Source: Sinobacterium caligoides (GTDB taxonomy: Bacteria > Pseudomonadota > Gammaproteobacteria > Pseudomonadales > Sinobacteriaceae). Taken from it: DNA of 64,000 nt. Location of the stretch: positions 1,210,054-1,274,053 of the forward strand of contig NZ_RKHR01000004.1 of assembly GCF_003752585.1 (NCBI RefSeq), given 5' to 3'. Below, piece by piece: positions 8,649 to 17,977 of this stretch (positions are counted from its first letter, which is position 1; every line of letters starts with the position of its first letter). Position numbers and translations under genes: made by a program. The notes beneath the pieces were generated by a model that did not search any database, had not been told where the DNA came from, and worked only from the letters and a program-made list of their open reading frames with translations.

Positions 8649-8993
8649 TTAAATTGCTCGCCCACCGTAGTTGCTGCTCGGCTTCTTCGGCGGATCGGCG
8701 GTCACATTGGCCGCCACCTGATCGATCGCACCACCGGCAGTAATAAACGCCTCAATATCCTCTTTCACCTTATTACGAATACGCCTTCGTGACTCAATAG
8801 TCCGAGCATCTGCCGCCTCATCGCGGCTCCCCATATACTCAAGGTCGGCCTTCGATTCGCCAAGACTACTTTCCTTCGCACTGGCAGCCTCCTGTTTCGC
8901 TGTTTGCCCCCGCGGTCTACCGATCTTTCTCTTCTTGGGGACCTCAATCGCATCATCATCTAAGCTCACATCATTCATATTCACATCAACCAT
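8649..8993 (-). CDS. sutA: SutA-like RNA polymerase-binding regulator
   Basis: A 114-residue, highly charged small protein. The N-terminus is acidic and probably disordered (MNDVSLDDDAIEVP), followed by a basic patch (KKRKIGRPRG) and a helix rich in Arg/Lys/Glu. The C-terminus (VTADPPKKPSSNYGGRAI) strongly resembles what I recall of the C-terminus of SutA from Pseudomonas aeruginosa. SutA binds RNA polymerase and supports transcription in slow-growing cells. The location next to amtB-glnK also matches sutA in Pseudomonas. The GRPRG basic stretch, similar to an AT-hook, is not a feature I associate with SutA. A GGGGGG run just before the ATG serves as ribosome site. The call rests on motif memory plus synteny. 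Confidence 0.65.
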   Translation of the reverse strand: MVDVNMNDVSLDDDAIEVPKKRKIGRPRGQTAKQEAASAKESSLGESKADLEYMGSRDEAADARTIESRRRIRNKVKEDIEAFITAGGAIDQVAANVTADPPKKPSSNYGGRAI

Positions 8994-9197
8994 GTTTACC
9001 CCCCTTTATTGCGCCCCTCGCAACAACACCTCCTGCGTAACGCTAATAACGACTCCAACATTAAGCGACGGCGCACCCACTCCCCACTATTTATAGACCA
9101 AGCAGATAGAGCCACACTGCTTCTTTTATATCTTTTTTATATTACCGAGTGACGCATAACTCCTTTATCCACGGCACGAGACTGCCAGTCTTCGGCC

Positions 9198-9238
9198 AAA
9201 AAAAAACCGCAGCCCCGAAAAGGGCTGCGGCTTTTTTT
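9198..9238. terminator. Bidirectional intrinsic terminator after amtB
   Basis: A perfect 9-bp stem, CCGCAGCCC (9207-9215) with GGGCTGCGG (9222-9230), is flanked by an A-run on the left (9198-9206) and a T-run on the right (9232-9238). It is a textbook Rho-independent terminator that ends glnK-amtB on the minus strand and would also work in the other direction. Confidence 0.92.
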
Positions 9239-9273
9239 CGAGGCCCCCACCAAGGGCCCCGTGCAACGGCTAT

Positions 9274-10509
9274 TTACTTGCCGGTAAACTCAGGATAAGC
9301 CTCCATGCCACACTCGGAGAGATCAACACCTTCGTACTCTTCCTCTTCGCTGACACGCAGACCGATGATCAGCTTGAGCAAGACCCAGACCACGGAAGAG
9401 GTAACGAAAACCCAGCCGAAAATGGTCGCAGCACCGATCAACTGACCACTGATTGATGAGTCACTGTTAGTCAGCGGTACCACTAACAGGCCGAATAAAC
9501 CAACGACACCGTGTACCGAGATCGCACCAACGGGGTCATCAATCTTTAACTTGTCGAGGGTAAGGATCGAGAAGACCACGAGAAGACCACCCACCGCACC
9601 GATCAAACTTGCCTGTGCTGCACTCGGCGTGTCGGGGCCGGCAGTAATCGCCACTAAGCCTGCTAACGCGCCGTTAAGCGCCATGGTCAAATCAGCCTTA
9701 CCAAACAACAAACGCGCCAGAATCAAAGCGGCAACGAGACCGCCGGCGGCGGCGGCGTTAGTGTTAAGAAAGACCATCGCAACAGAATTAGCACTGTCGA
9801 CAGAAGCCGTCGCTAACACCGAGCCACCGTTGAAGCCGAACCAACCCATCCACAGGATGAAGGTACCGAGCGTCGCCATCGGCAGGTTGGCACCTGGGAT
9901 CGCGTTGATCGAGCCGTTAGCACCATACTTACCCTTACGCGCACCGAGGAATATGACACCAGAGAGCGCCGCAGCCGCACCGGCCATGTGGACGATACCG
10001 GAGCCAGCAAAATCGAGGAAGCCAAGATCACCCAGGTTATAAAGGCCGAAAACATCGTTACCGCCCCAGGTCCAGCTGCCTTCCATGGGGTAGATAAAGC
10101 CGGTCATCACCACGGCAAAGGCGAGGAATGCCCATAACTTCATACGCTCGGCAACGGCACCGGAAACGATTGACATCGCCGTCGCGACGAAGACGACCTG
10201 GAAGAAGAAGTCGGCAGAGGGCGCGTAAGTCGCGTTCTCTTCTCCGCCCGGCGTATAACCACTGCCTTCAATACCGCTAAGGAAATACTCGCCGCCATAC
10301 ATCAACGCATAGCCACAGACAAAGTACATGATGGAGGAGATCGCGTAGAGCGCGACATTCTTGGTTAAAATTTCAGTCGTATTCTTAGAGCGGACGAGAC
10401 CGGCCTCGAGCATTGCGAAGCCCGCCGCCATCCACATAACTAGGGCGCCACAAACTAGGAAATAAAAAGTATCCAGCGCATATTGCAATTCTATTAGTGT
10501 GTTTTCCAT
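9274..10509 (-). CDS. amtB: Ammonium transporter
   Basis: AmtB conducts ammonia/ammonium through the inner membrane and is gated by the P-II protein GlnK. From the ATG at 10509 the product is 411 residues with about 11 membrane helices. That start follows GGAGG by 7 bases, so an in-frame start at 10533 is rejected. Both pore-lining histidines are recognisable, in GSGIVHMAG and in ISVHGVVGLFG. The N-terminus (TLIELQYALDTFYFLVCGA) looks like an uncleaved first helix. The gene follows glnK by 111 bases on the same strand, the standard glnK-amtB operon, and ends at a strong terminator. The pairing with GlnK implies nitrogen control, supported by upstream sites near 11.3-11.4 kb. Confidence 0.96.
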   Translation of the reverse strand: MENTLIELQYALDTFYFLVCGALVMWMAAGFAMLEAGLVRSKNTTEILTKNVALYAISSIMYFVCGYALMYGGEYFLSGIEGSGYTPGGEENATYAPSADFFFQVVFVATAMSIVSGAVAERMKLWAFLAFAVVMTGFIYPMEGSWTWGGNDVFGLYNLGDLGFLDFAGSGIVHMAGAAAALSGVIFLGARKGKYGANGSINAIPGANLPMATLGTFILWMGWFGFNGGSVLATASVDSANSVAMVFLNTNAAAAGGLVAALILARLLFGKADLTMALNGALAGLVAITAGPDTPSAAQASLIGAVGGLLVVFSILTLDKLKIDDPVGAISVHGVVGLFGLLVVPLTNSDSSISGQLIGAATIFGWVFVTSSVVWVLLKLIIGLRVSEEEEYEGVDLSECGMEAYPEFTGK

Positions 10510-10620
10510 ATCTAAGCCTCCACAGCTCAGCAACTTCTCATCAAGGTTATTCAGTTATGAATTCGTACCTGCGAGTGCTCGCCAAGCGGCTGGCACCCCC
10601 CCAGGTCAGGCTCGCGCGGA

Positions 10621-11007
<387 letters not shown>

Positions 11008-11282
11008 CTAATATGACGAGCCTGCACAACAGTTTAACAGCTTTTTACAACTTGGAGGCCAGATCGTAGTTAACGACAAAGGCGCCGCATCTTTCCCCAC
11101 ATCGGCCTCATCAGTGACCGAGATGCCGTTGTCGCCCAAGCTTGGCAACACCAAGGGCACTGACTGCAAGCAAGGGCTTCTCTTAGCACTAGCTCTCCAA
11201 AACTCTATTTTGTATTCATATGTTTATATTTATAGTGTTTGGCATTAAAAAAGGCGCAATACACAATGTTATTGTTTGTGAT

Positions 11283-11299
11283 TGCACACTGTGTGCCAA
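11283..11299 (-). promoter_or_regulatory. Sigma-54 (-24/-12) type promoter for glnK-amtB
   Basis: Read on the minus strand the element is TTGGCACACAGTGTGCA, that is TTGGCAC followed by TGTGCA. The invariant GG (11297-11296) and GC (11285-11284) are exactly 10 bases apart, as sigma-54 requires. The -12 box is GTGC rather than the consensus TTGC. The predicted start is near 11272, giving a leader of about 310 bases to glnK. The match and the enhancer-like repeats upstream are seen; activity is inferred. Confidence 0.6.
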
Positions 11300-11370
11300 T
11301 ACCAACCATTCAAATGATAACAACAGCTTACGGACACTCAATAGTACTACCCAGCCAGCATAGTGCGGGC

Positions 11371-11419
11371 TTGCGCACCAAAATAATCCTCACCCAAGAG
11401 GTGCGCACCAATATAGGGC
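11371..11419 (-). promoter_or_regulatory. Paired NtrC-like enhancer sites upstream of glnK
   Basis: TGCGCACCA occurs at 11372-11380 and again at 11402-11410, exactly 30 bases apart (about three helical turns). Each is followed by an A/T-rich triplet and a degenerate right half, similar to the known NtrC site GCACCA-N3-TGGTGC. Relative to the sigma-54-type promoter they centre near -108 and -138, close to the -108/-140 enhancers of E. coli glnA. Right half-sites are poor, so binding is an inference. Confidence 0.5.
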
Positions 11420-11700
11420 AATCTGGTTCTATATTTTTTTTAACACTGCAGAGCCCGGTGCTAACTCACTTTAATAATAGGGTTTTTCAATGCCGTCGAC
11501 TGAAGAAAGGCGACGCCCCAAAATGGGTATCCTCTTTGTCTACGCCGACACACTGATGCCGCGATGAAGCGGCAAGCAGAGACAATATTCCCCCTGCGAA
11601 CAGCCATGACAGCTTTGCTTGCCGGCCCACACCCGCTACACTAGCCCCCTTTGAAATACTGCGCACTACGCCCCGGCCGTGCACACCCTCGGAATACATC

Positions 11701-11940
11701 ATGTCGAAAGATCAGTTCATCGAAGAGCTCAGCCAGCAAGTCAGCAAGCTCATCAGCGCCGCGCCACAGCGCGACGACCTTGAAAAAGCTGTCAAAGCCA
11801 TCAGCCAGTCCGCCTTCAGTAAACTCGAGCTCGTCAGCCGCGATGAGTTCGACGCACAGACTGCCGTCCTACAGCGTAGTCGACAACAACTCGAAGCGCT
11901 GGAAAAACAGCTCGCCGAACTCAGCAAGCGCCTGCCCTAA
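11701..11940 (+). CDS. ubiK: Ubiquinone biosynthesis accessory factor (BMFP domain)
   Basis: A 79-residue helical protein of the YqiC/UbiK family. In E. coli UbiK binds UbiJ and helps the aerobic Ubi complex work on lipid substrates; the trimeric coiled coil has membrane-fusogenic properties. The N-terminal half (FIEELSQQVSKLISAA) is amphipathic. The C-terminal half is a predicted coiled coil with leucine heptads (RSRQQLEALEKQLAELSKRL), preceded by the family segment KLELVSRDEFD. Length is normal. The position between glnK and the yifB/comM gene is the same as in Pseudomonas. The ATG follows a GGAATACATC segment. Confidence 0.88.
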   Translation: MSKDQFIEELSQQVSKLISAAPQRDDLEKAVKAISQSAFSKLELVSRDEFDAQTAVLQRSRQQLEALEKQLAELSKRLP

Positions 11941-12051
11941 CACATTCGCTATTCAGCGCTGACAAGCTATTCTTGAGGTCTGTTAAGTCGATTCCTCTCG
12001 CGCCGCCATGGATGGCAGTGCGCATTAACGACGCTCAAGGATGCCGCTATT

Positions 12052-13548
12052 ATGTCACTCGCTATTGTCTACTCTCGCGCCAAATACGGTGTCGAGGCAC
12101 CACTCGTCACCGTCGAAACCCACCTCTCTAATGGTCTGCCGGGGCTCTCTATAGTCGGCCTCCCCGAGGCGGCGGTTAAGGAGTCGAAGGATCGCGTGCG
12201 CAGCGCCATCCTCAACTCCCACTTCGAATTTCCCGCCCGACGTATCACCATCAATCTCGCCCCTGCCGACCTCCCCAAGGAGGGTGGCCGTTTTGATCTG
12301 CCCATCGCCCTCGGCATCTTGGCCGCCTCCGGGCAAATCCCCCCCGAATCATTGAGCAGTGGCGAGTTCATCGGCGAACTGGCCCTCACCGGCGAGCTGC
12401 GTCCGGTGCTCGGCGCCCTACCCGCAGCGCTACAGAGCAGCAAGGCACAGCGTCAGCTGATCGTACCCGCCGCCAACGCCGACGAGGCCGCACGCCCCAG
12501 CGAGGCAGCGATCATTCCCGTCACCCACCTGCTGCAGCTCTGCGCCCACCTACACGGCCGCGAAAAGATCCCCAATCACATTAACGCCAACCCTCTCACG
12601 AACGACGAAAACTACCCCGATCTCAGCGATGTTAAGGGACAGCCACAGGCCCGGCGCGCGCTCGAGATCGCCGCCACCGGCCGCCATAACCTGCTCTTCT
12701 TCGGTCCGCCGGGCAGTGGCAAGACCATGCTTGCCAGCCGCCTACCCGGCATCCTGCCGGCACTCAGCGAGGCAGAGGCACTCGAGGTCGGTGCCATCTA
12801 CTCTATCGCCAACGGCGACCACCAACAGTGGTACAAGCGGCCGTTTCGTACCCCTCACCACTCCGCCTCCGCCGTCGCCCTCGTCGGCGGTGGCAGCAAT
12901 CCTCGCCCCGGCGAGATCAGCCTCGCCCACAATGGCGTGCTGTTTCTCGACGAGTTACCGGAATTTCAGCGCAGTGTACTGGAGGTACTGCGCGAGCCGC
13001 TGGAGTCTGGCGCCATCATGATCTCCCGTGCCAGCCGCCAAGTGTTATATCCCGCCCGCTTCCAACTGATTGCCGCCATGAACCCCTGCCCTTGCGGCTA
13101 CTTTGGCAATGAACTGCGTCAGTGCCACTGCTCCCTCGAGCAGGTTCGACGCTATCGCCACAAACTCTCAGGGCCGCTGCTCGATCGCATCGACATCCAG
13201 CTGCCCGTCAAGGCGATCAAGGCGCAGCAGCTCACCAACGGCCTACCCGGCGAACACAGCCAACAGGTGCGCCAGCGTGTCATCGCTGCGCGCGCCATCG
13301 CCCTACAGCGCCAAGGTAAGGCCAACGCGCTACTGGATAGCCGACAGGTCGAGGGTTTCTGCCCGCTCAGTCAGGCCGACCTCGTCTTTATGGAGCAGGC
13401 GATGGAGCGCCTAAAACTCTCCGCCCGCGCCTATCATCGACTACTCAAGATTGCCCGCAGCATCGCCGATCTCGCCGATTGCCGCGACATCAATCGTCAG
13501 CACCTCAGCGAGGCCCTGACCCTACGTGCCTTCGATCGCGGCCAATAA
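12052..13548 (+). CDS. comM: YifB/ComM family magnesium-chelatase-like AAA+ ATPase
   Basis: A 498-residue hexameric AAA+ protein. In Vibrio and Acinetobacter ComM is a helicase that extends branch migration during natural transformation; enteric YifB is its homologue. The N-terminal Lon-protease-like ChlI domain (about 1-120) starts with the family pattern SLAIVYSRAKYGVEAPLV. The AAA+ core has Walker A GPPGSGKT at about 218-225 and Walker B LFLDELPEF. The family C-terminal domain (after about 400) contains the ARAYHRLLKIARSIADL segment. A cysteine cluster, NPCPCGYFG followed by CHCS, is intact and typical of the family. It is presumably a single-gene unit after ubiK. Whether this organism is transformable cannot be told here. 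Confidence 0.93.
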   Translation: MSLAIVYSRAKYGVEAPLVTVETHLSNGLPGLSIVGLPEAAVKESKDRVRSAILNSHFEFPARRITINLAPADLPKEGGRFDLPIALGILAASGQIPPESLSSGEFIGELALTGELRPVLGALPAALQSSKAQRQLIVPAANADEAARPSEAAIIPVTHLLQLCAHLHGREKIPNHINANPLTNDENYPDLSDVKGQPQARRALEIAATGRHNLLFFGPPGSGKTMLASRLPGILPALSEAEALEVGAIYSIANGDHQQWYKRPFRTPHHSASAVALVGGGSNPRPGEISLAHNGVLFLDELPEFQRSVLEVLREPLESGAIMISRASRQVLYPARFQLIAAMNPCPCGYFGNELRQCHCSLEQVRRYRHKLSGPLLDRIDIQLPVKAIKAQQLTNGLPGEHSQQVRQRVIAARAIALQRQGKANALLDSRQVEGFCPLSQADLVFMEQAMERLKLSARAYHRLLKIARSIADLADCRDINRQHLSEALTLRAFDRGQ

Positions 13549-13660
13549 GCTTAAGCGCTTAAATGGGGCGCAGCGCCATCGCTACAGACGGCGAGGACAA
13601 AGACGGGCAAAGAGGTTAAGATAGCGCCCCTTTTTCTCGTTTTACTATTGAGCAAGCGCC

Positions 13661-15682
13661 GTGAGCAAACTAAATCCCCGTCAAGCCGAGGCCGTCAAGT
13701 ACATCGATGGCCCGCTATTGGTACTCGCCGGCGCCGGCAGTGGCAAGACCAGTGTGATCACGCGAAAAATCGCCTACCTGATCGAGCAGTGTGGCTACAA
13801 AGCGCACCATATTGCCGCGCTAACCTTCACCAACAAGGCGGCGAGAGAGATGAAGGAGCGCGCGACCACCCTAGTCAAGGGCAAGGCTGCCCGCGGCCTC
13901 ACCGTTTCGACTTTCCATAACTTGGGGATGAAGATCATCGCCCAAGAGCACCGAGCCATCGGCTACAAAAAGAACTTCTCCATCTTCGATCAGTCCGACG
14001 CCCTCGGCATCATCAAAGAACTGATCCTGCAAGACGGCCTCGAAGGCGAGCTCGATATGGCTGAGATGTACCAGAACACCATCTCCAACTGGAAGAACGA
14101 ACTGATCATGCCCGGCCACGCGATCAGCTACGCGAAAGACGACGAGACCGCCGCCGCGGCCCGCATCTACGAGGGTTATCAGCGTCTATTGCAGGCCTAT
14201 AACGCCGTCGATTTCGACGACCTGATCATGGTACCCGCGCTGCTATTTAGCGAACAGCCCGAGGTACTGGCGCGCTGGCACCGCAAGATTCGCTACCTGC
14301 TAGTGGACGAATATCAGGACACCAACGGCGCCCAATACCAGCTAGTCAAAATGCTCGTCGGTGACCACGGCAAGCTCACCGTGGTCGGCGACGACGATCA
14401 ATCGATCTACGCCTGGCGCGGCGCCCGGCCCGAGAACCTGTTTCAGCTACAGGAAGATTATCCCCACCTGAAGCTGGTTAAGCTGGAGCAAAACTACCGC
14501 TCCACCGCTCGCATTCTCAAGGCTGCCAACGTCGTCATTGCCAACAACCCACACAAGTTCGAAAAGGCGCTGTGGAGTGAGCTCGGTTATGGCGACACCA
14601 TTCGTATCCTGCAGACCCGCAACGAGGATGCCGAACTGGAGCGCGTCTGCACCGAGATCATCGATCAGCGCCTGCGCCATCGCCGCGAGTTTCGCGACTT
14701 CGCCATCCTCTATCGCGGCAACCATCAGTCGCGCCTATTGGAGCTAAAACTACAGGCCCACCAGATCCCCTACCAGCTCTCCGGCGGCACCTCCTTCTTC
14801 AGTCGTCAGGAGGTGAAAGACATCATGGCCTACCTGAAGTTGCTGATTAACCCCGACGACGATAACTCCTTCCTGCGCATCGTCAACGTGCCGCGCCGTA
14901 AGCTCGGCGCCTCGACGTTGGAGGCCCTCGGCAACTACGCCAACGAGCAACATGTCAGCATGTTCGCCGCCGCCTGCTCGCCCTATCAAATCCCCGGCCT
15001 CAACGAGGCAGCGATCACGCGCCTGGAAGGCTTTGCACACTGGCTGGAGGGGGTTAAGAAAAACATGGTCAGCGGCGACCCGATCGACGCTATCAAGGAG
15101 ATGATTAGCGACATCGACTACGAGGCCTGGCTACACCAAAACGTCGCCAGCGCCAAGGCCGCCGAGAAGCGCATGGAGAATATCCACTACTTGGTCGACG
15201 CCCTTGCCAGCGCGCTGAGCAAAGTCGAAGAGCAAGAAGATGGCGACGCCGATATCGGTGCCGCCATCACCAAGTTGATCCTGCGCGACATGATGGAGCG
15301 CCAGGAAGAGGAGGAGGACACCGACCAGGTTCAATTAATGACGTTGCACGCCTCCAAGGGTCTGGAGTTCCCTCATGTCTTCATCATCGGTTGCGAGGAG
15401 GAGATACTACCGCACCGTACGAGCATCGAAGAAGACAACATCGAAGAGGAGCGCCGTCTCGCCTATGTGGGCATTACCCGCGCCAAAAAGACCCTGACCC
15501 TCTCGTGGGCAAGCAAGCGTAAACAATTCGGCGAAGTCATCGACTGCATCCCCAGCCGCTTCCTCGACGAGCTGCCTCAGGAAGACGTGGTCTGGGAGGG
15601 TGGCGAGACCGACCACGAGGCCAGCAAACGCAAGGGCAAAGAAACACTAAAGAGCCTGAAAAATCTCCTCGACGACTTCTAG
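13661..15682 (+). CDS. rep: ATP-dependent DNA helicase Rep
   Basis: Rep is a 3'-5' superfamily 1A helicase that removes proteins ahead of the replication fork. The product is 673 residues, the same length as E. coli Rep. The start is GTG at 13661. Motif I is AGAGSGKT with Lys29, motif II DEYQDTN, motif III GDDDQSIYAWRGA, motif IV QNYRS, motif V TLHASKGLEF and motif VI EERRLAYVGITRA. Motif order and spacing distinguish it from RecB, and its length and short C-terminus distinguish it from UvrD. In Pseudomonas rep also lies between comM and the cytochrome c5 gene. All motifs intact. Confidence 0.95.
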   Translation: MSKLNPRQAEAVKYIDGPLLVLAGAGSGKTSVITRKIAYLIEQCGYKAHHIAALTFTNKAAREMKERATTLVKGKAARGLTVSTFHNLGMKIIAQEHRAIGYKKNFSIFDQSDALGIIKELILQDGLEGELDMAEMYQNTISNWKNELIMPGHAISYAKDDETAAAARIYEGYQRLLQAYNAVDFDDLIMVPALLFSEQPEVLARWHRKIRYLLVDEYQDTNGAQYQLVKMLVGDHGKLTVVGDDDQSIYAWRGARPENLFQLQEDYPHLKLVKLEQNYRSTARILKAANVVIANNPHKFEKALWSELGYGDTIRILQTRNEDAELERVCTEIIDQRLRHRREFRDFAILYRGNHQSRLLELKLQAHQIPYQLSGGTSFFSRQEVKDIMAYLKLLINPDDDNSFLRIVNVPRRKLGASTLEALGNYANEQHVSMFAAACSPYQIPGLNEAAITRLEGFAHWLEGVKKNMVSGDPIDAIKEMISDIDYEAWLHQNVASAKAAEKRMENIHYLVDALASALSKVEEQEDGDADIGAAITKLILRDMMERQEEEEDTDQVQLMTLHASKGLEFPHVFIIGCEEEILPHRTSIEEDNIEEERRLAYVGITRAKKTLTLSWASKRKQFGEVIDCIPSRFLDELPQEDVVWEGGETDHEASKRKGKETLKSLKNLLDDF

Positions 15683-15783
15683 TTTGACAGCCGGGCCTCT
15701 AACAAATGTTCATAGCGTTATCGTCTGCGTTGGTAGTATGATCTAGTCATAATAATCACAACGACTGATGAGGCTCCCTCTGT

Positions 15784-16698
15784 ATGCAAAATCTTTCTCG
15801 CCTCGCGGTATTTACTAATGTCGCCCAACACGGCAGCTTCTCCGGTGCCGCCAATGCTCTCAACATCTCTAAGTCTTCCGTCAGCAAACAAGTGACGGCA
15901 CTGGAGGAACACCTCGGCATTCGTCTATTCCTACGCGGCCCTCGCCATGTACAGCTCACCGACGAGGGCCGCGCACTACTGCAACACGGCGAGACGATCA
16001 CCGCCGAATATGCCCAGGTACTCGACCTCGCCGCCTCGCTGAAGGGCACGCCGAGCGGTACGGTCTCCGTCAGCATGCCGCGCGTCTTTGGCTTTAGCGT
16101 CGTCAAGAAATACCTCGGTGACTTCCTCGCCCAGTACCCACAGCTGAAGCTGCGTCACGGCATCAGCCAAAACAATAGCCAACAACTCTCCCGCGGTGAC
16201 GATACCGACATCACCATCGTCGTCGGTGAACAGCCCGATAGCTCGCTAATTTGTCGACGCATCGCCAGCCTGCACACCTCCTTATACGCGTCGCGAGAAT
16301 ACCTGCAACAACACCAGGCACCACGCCGCCCCAGCGACCTACAACAGCACAACTGTCTGCCGGTCGACTATCCCAACATTGATAACTTCCGCCTCTGGCG
16401 ATTGATCGAACAACAGCAAGCGGTCGAAGTCGAAGTCGACGGCAACCTGATCATGACCGATGTTACCCAGGTGATCGAGTTGGTACAGGAGGGCTACGGC
16501 ATCTCCATGCTACCGGACTATGCCGTCAGAGAAGCCGTCGCCGCAGGCGAGCTGGTACAGCTGTTGCCGCAGTACCACGGCCCCAATATTCCCGCCTACC
16601 TGATCTATTCTGAGCGTCGCCACCTCAGTCCCAAACTACGCGTCACCATCGACTTTCTCACCGACTGTTTCAGAACCGAGGGGTTACTCGAGGACTAA
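15784..16698 (+). CDS. LysR family transcriptional regulator
   Basis: A 304-residue LysR-type regulator. The N-terminal winged helix-turn-helix (about 1-60) has the family pattern FTNVAQHGSFSGAANALNIS followed by SKQVTALEEHLGIRLF. The C-terminal periplasmic-binding-like effector domain covers about 90-295. The subtype resembles the CrgA/AaeR group, which often acts on efflux or aromatic-acid genes. No divergent target gene is adjacent, since rep upstream runs in the same direction, so its regulon is not evident. Ligand unknown. Confidence 0.88.
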   Translation: MQNLSRLAVFTNVAQHGSFSGAANALNISKSSVSKQVTALEEHLGIRLFLRGPRHVQLTDEGRALLQHGETITAEYAQVLDLAASLKGTPSGTVSVSMPRVFGFSVVKKYLGDFLAQYPQLKLRHGISQNNSQQLSRGDDTDITIVVGEQPDSSLICRRIASLHTSLYASREYLQQHQAPRRPSDLQQHNCLPVDYPNIDNFRLWRLIEQQQAVEVEVDGNLIMTDVTQVIELVQEGYGISMLPDYAVREAVAAGELVQLLPQYHGPNIPAYLIYSERRHLSPKLRVTIDFLTDCFRTEGLLED

Positions 16699-16899
16699 GC
16701 GCCTAAAAATAGAGGAATAAAACAGCAAAATCACCACAAAACGTCTAGCAGATCACATTTCAAAATTTTGTCACTAGTCGCCCATGAGCGTCAGAATTAC
16801 AGTAAACGTGTCGATTAGCCGCGCCAATATAACAGCGGTACTCGTGTTTGATTTTCTGCCGACAGACCAAAAATAACCAGCGCCGCCCAGGTAACCACC

Positions 16900-17913
16900 A
16901 TGATCACAACTACAGAGTTAAGGGCTTTCAGTCCTTTCGAAAACTTCGATGAAACACAGCTCAGCAGCTTACTCGCAACCGCCACCCTCAAGGAACATAA
17001 GGCTGGCGATACGATCATCGGTAAAAACGCCCATGCCGCACTCCGTCACTACCTCATCGAGGGCAGCGCCGAACTGAAACTCTCCTTCTTCGAGCGCTCT
17101 ATTATCGACACCAGCCAACAGGCCCTCGAAGAATTGACCCCTGCCGACTCGCAGATGATCGCGAATTCCGCCTGCACACTGCTCTGCCTACAAGCGCAAA
17201 GTATCGAGCGCTGTCTGCAACAGAATGCCAAGCTTGCACAGCAAGCCAGCAAACAGAGCCAGCAATACCAGTTTGCCGAACCCGAGATCGACTGGATGAA
17301 CCGCTTTCTCGAGTCGCCACTGGTACAGCAACTCAGTGCCGGCACCATCGGCAAGCTATTCAGCACGTTCACCGATATAGAGATAGAGGCGGGCGACAGC
17401 ATCTTTAGCGCAGGTGATGAGCCCGATGCGTTTTACGTCATCAAGCAGGGCCGCGCCGAAATTAAAACGCAGAGTTACAGCAGCGATAAAGGCAGCACAA
17501 TCCCGCTGATTGCCGGCGACTATTTCGGCGAAGAGGCCCTTCTTGGCGGCACCGTGCGCAACGCTACCATCTTCATGCCCAGGGGTGGCGTCGTCGGACG
17601 CATGAGCCGCGAAGACTTTCTCGATACCCTCAAGCCGGCGCTGATCCAGCAAGTCGAAGACAATGCCAGCCTTGATTTCGGACCAGATACCGACAATATA
17701 TTGGTCGATCCCCGCCTGTTCCTCGAATACCAGCTGAGCGCACGCAGCCACAGCGTCAACATCCCCGTCGCTCTGCTGCGGCAAAAGCTACCCGAGCTCG
17801 ACCCGCACAAAACCTATTATATTGCCCCCGAAGGAGGCGAACGCAGCGAGTTGGCAGCCTACATGATGCGTCACGCCGGCCTCAATACCTACCTCATCCC
17901 CTCTAGCAACTGA
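16900..17913 (+). CDS. Double cyclic-nucleotide-binding-domain protein with degenerate rhodanese tail
   Basis: A 337-residue cytosolic protein. Two cNMP-binding-like beta-rolls are seen. The first (about 10-110) is degenerate. The second (about 150-250) is well formed, with the phosphate-binding cassette region YFGEEALLGGTVRNATI. The last 75 residues follow the rhodanese pattern (ILVDPRLFLEYQLSARSHSVNIPV, where a normal domain has LVDVR..EE..GHIPGAINIP). Where the active-site loop Cys-X5-Arg should be it has PEGGERS, with no cysteine, so sulfurtransferase activity is not expected. No DNA-binding domain follows, so it is not a CRP-type regulator. Probably a sensor or adaptor; partners are unknown. 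It ends at a convergent terminator shared with cytochrome c5. Confidence 0.78.
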   Translation: MITTTELRAFSPFENFDETQLSSLLATATLKEHKAGDTIIGKNAHAALRHYLIEGSAELKLSFFERSIIDTSQQALEELTPADSQMIANSACTLLCLQAQSIERCLQQNAKLAQQASKQSQQYQFAEPEIDWMNRFLESPLVQQLSAGTIGKLFSTFTDIEIEAGDSIFSAGDEPDAFYVIKQGRAEIKTQSYSSDKGSTIPLIAGDYFGEEALLGGTVRNATIFMPRGGVVGRMSREDFLDTLKPALIQQVEDNASLDFGPDTDNILVDPRLFLEYQLSARSHSVNIPVALLRQKLPELDPHKTYYIAPEGGERSELAAYMMRHAGLNTYLIPSSN

Positions 17914-17925
17914 AATAGCAGACAA

Positions 17926-17965
17926 TAAAAAAGCCGTGTCCAATCGCTTGAACACGGCTTTCTCT
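17926..17965. terminator. Bidirectional intrinsic terminator
   Basis: AAAGCCGTGT (17930-17939) pairs perfectly with ACACGGCTTT (17952-17961), with flanking A-rich and T-rich tracts. It lies between the convergent cNMP-binding gene and the cytochrome c5 gene and would serve both. Confidence 0.85.
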
Positions 17966-17977
17966 CTGGCGCAACAA

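Noticed and set aside
11239-11556. 105-codon plus-strand frame upstream of ubiK
   Set aside because: It covers the sigma-54 and NtrC-like sites, has no ribosome site and the sequence has no protein-family character.
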